Assembly: GCA_903813345.2 (NCBI GenBank)
Contig: CAIIXF020000401.1
Span: forward strand, 1 to 16,000
DNA length: 16,000 nucleotides
Direction of reading: 5' to 3'
Origin: Owenia fusiformis
Lineage: Eukaryota; Annelida; Polychaeta; Sabellida; Oweniidae
Part shown: one piece after another, positions 15,880 through 16,000 of the stretch
Numbering within the stretch: position 1 is the stretch's first letter
Layout of the letters: every line of letters starts with the position of its first letter
Translations under genes and position numbers: made by a program
Notes under the pieces: model-generated
Told to the model about the DNA's origin: nothing
Seen by the model: only the letters and a program-made list of their open reading frames with translations
Database searches by the model: none

Positions 15880-16000
15880 GTATGTATACATCCTTCTTGC
15901 TTTAATGTCAGGGAATTAATGGCTGAATTGATGTATTTGCAAAGACATTTTACTAAGTATCTTTTCAAACATCACTTTTATAACAGCCACTATGAGATCC
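15880..16000 (+). other. Start of a further intron, cut by the window end
   Basis: Begins with the donor GTATGT. A pyrimidine-rich TTTTATAACAG near 15976-15986 looks like an acceptor, but the codons after it do not match the family, so I do not call an exon. Confidence 0.5.

Noticed and set aside
15976-16000. Possible next nucleotidase exon after TTTTATAACAG
   Set aside because: The codons after the AG do not continue the family's SCR-x-x-E-C-N pattern in phase 2.

Overview
The window looks like AT-rich nuclear DNA from an animal, most probably a lophotrochozoan invertebrate such as a mollusc (inference). The reasons are a split gene with recognisable intron-exon borders whose product is an ecto-5'-nucleotidase (CD73/NT5E family), a DIRS-type tyrosine-recombinase retrotransposon, and many palindromic non-autonomous repeats. 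No bacterial operon, rRNA, complete tRNA or CRISPR array is seen.

Layout. Bases 1-2256 hold no gene I can support. From 2257 to about 5625, on the minus strand, lies the body of a decayed YR retrotransposon. Read 5'->3' on its own strand it has gag with CCHC and CCCH zinc fingers, reverse transcriptase plus RNase H, and tyrosine recombinase. All three are broken by stops, frameshifts and one internal deletion.

The first part of gag is missing at 5625. It reappears about 7 kb away at 12596-12731, same strand and same reading frame. Between the two gag pieces sits a 6,970-bp element (5626-12595) bounded by 1,343-bp, nearly identical inverted arms and flanked on both sides by GTTG. Removing the element and one GTTG leaves the gag frame continuous. 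So an apparently undescribed long-armed foldback-type element jumped into gag of the retrotransposon. Its arms carry about 85-bp degenerate tandem repeats near the outer ends, two 44-bp direct repeats with a palindrome, and two divergent tRNA-like (Pol III A/B box) modules. Its centre holds further nested inverted repeats (7024-8084 with 7385-7796 inside it; 9617-10414) and no transposase I can recognise.

From 13342 to 15879, plus strand, four consecutive exons of a 5'-nucleotidase can be read. They run from the last two metal-binding histidines of the phosphoesterase domain to the region before the C-terminal domain. The first exon has a frameshift and a stop inside a 33-bp tandem duplication of its 3' end and splice donor; the second exon has an imperfect donor. 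The copy may be a pseudogene. A 394-bp hairpin element (13786-14179) sits in the intron between these two exons. The window ends before the next exon.
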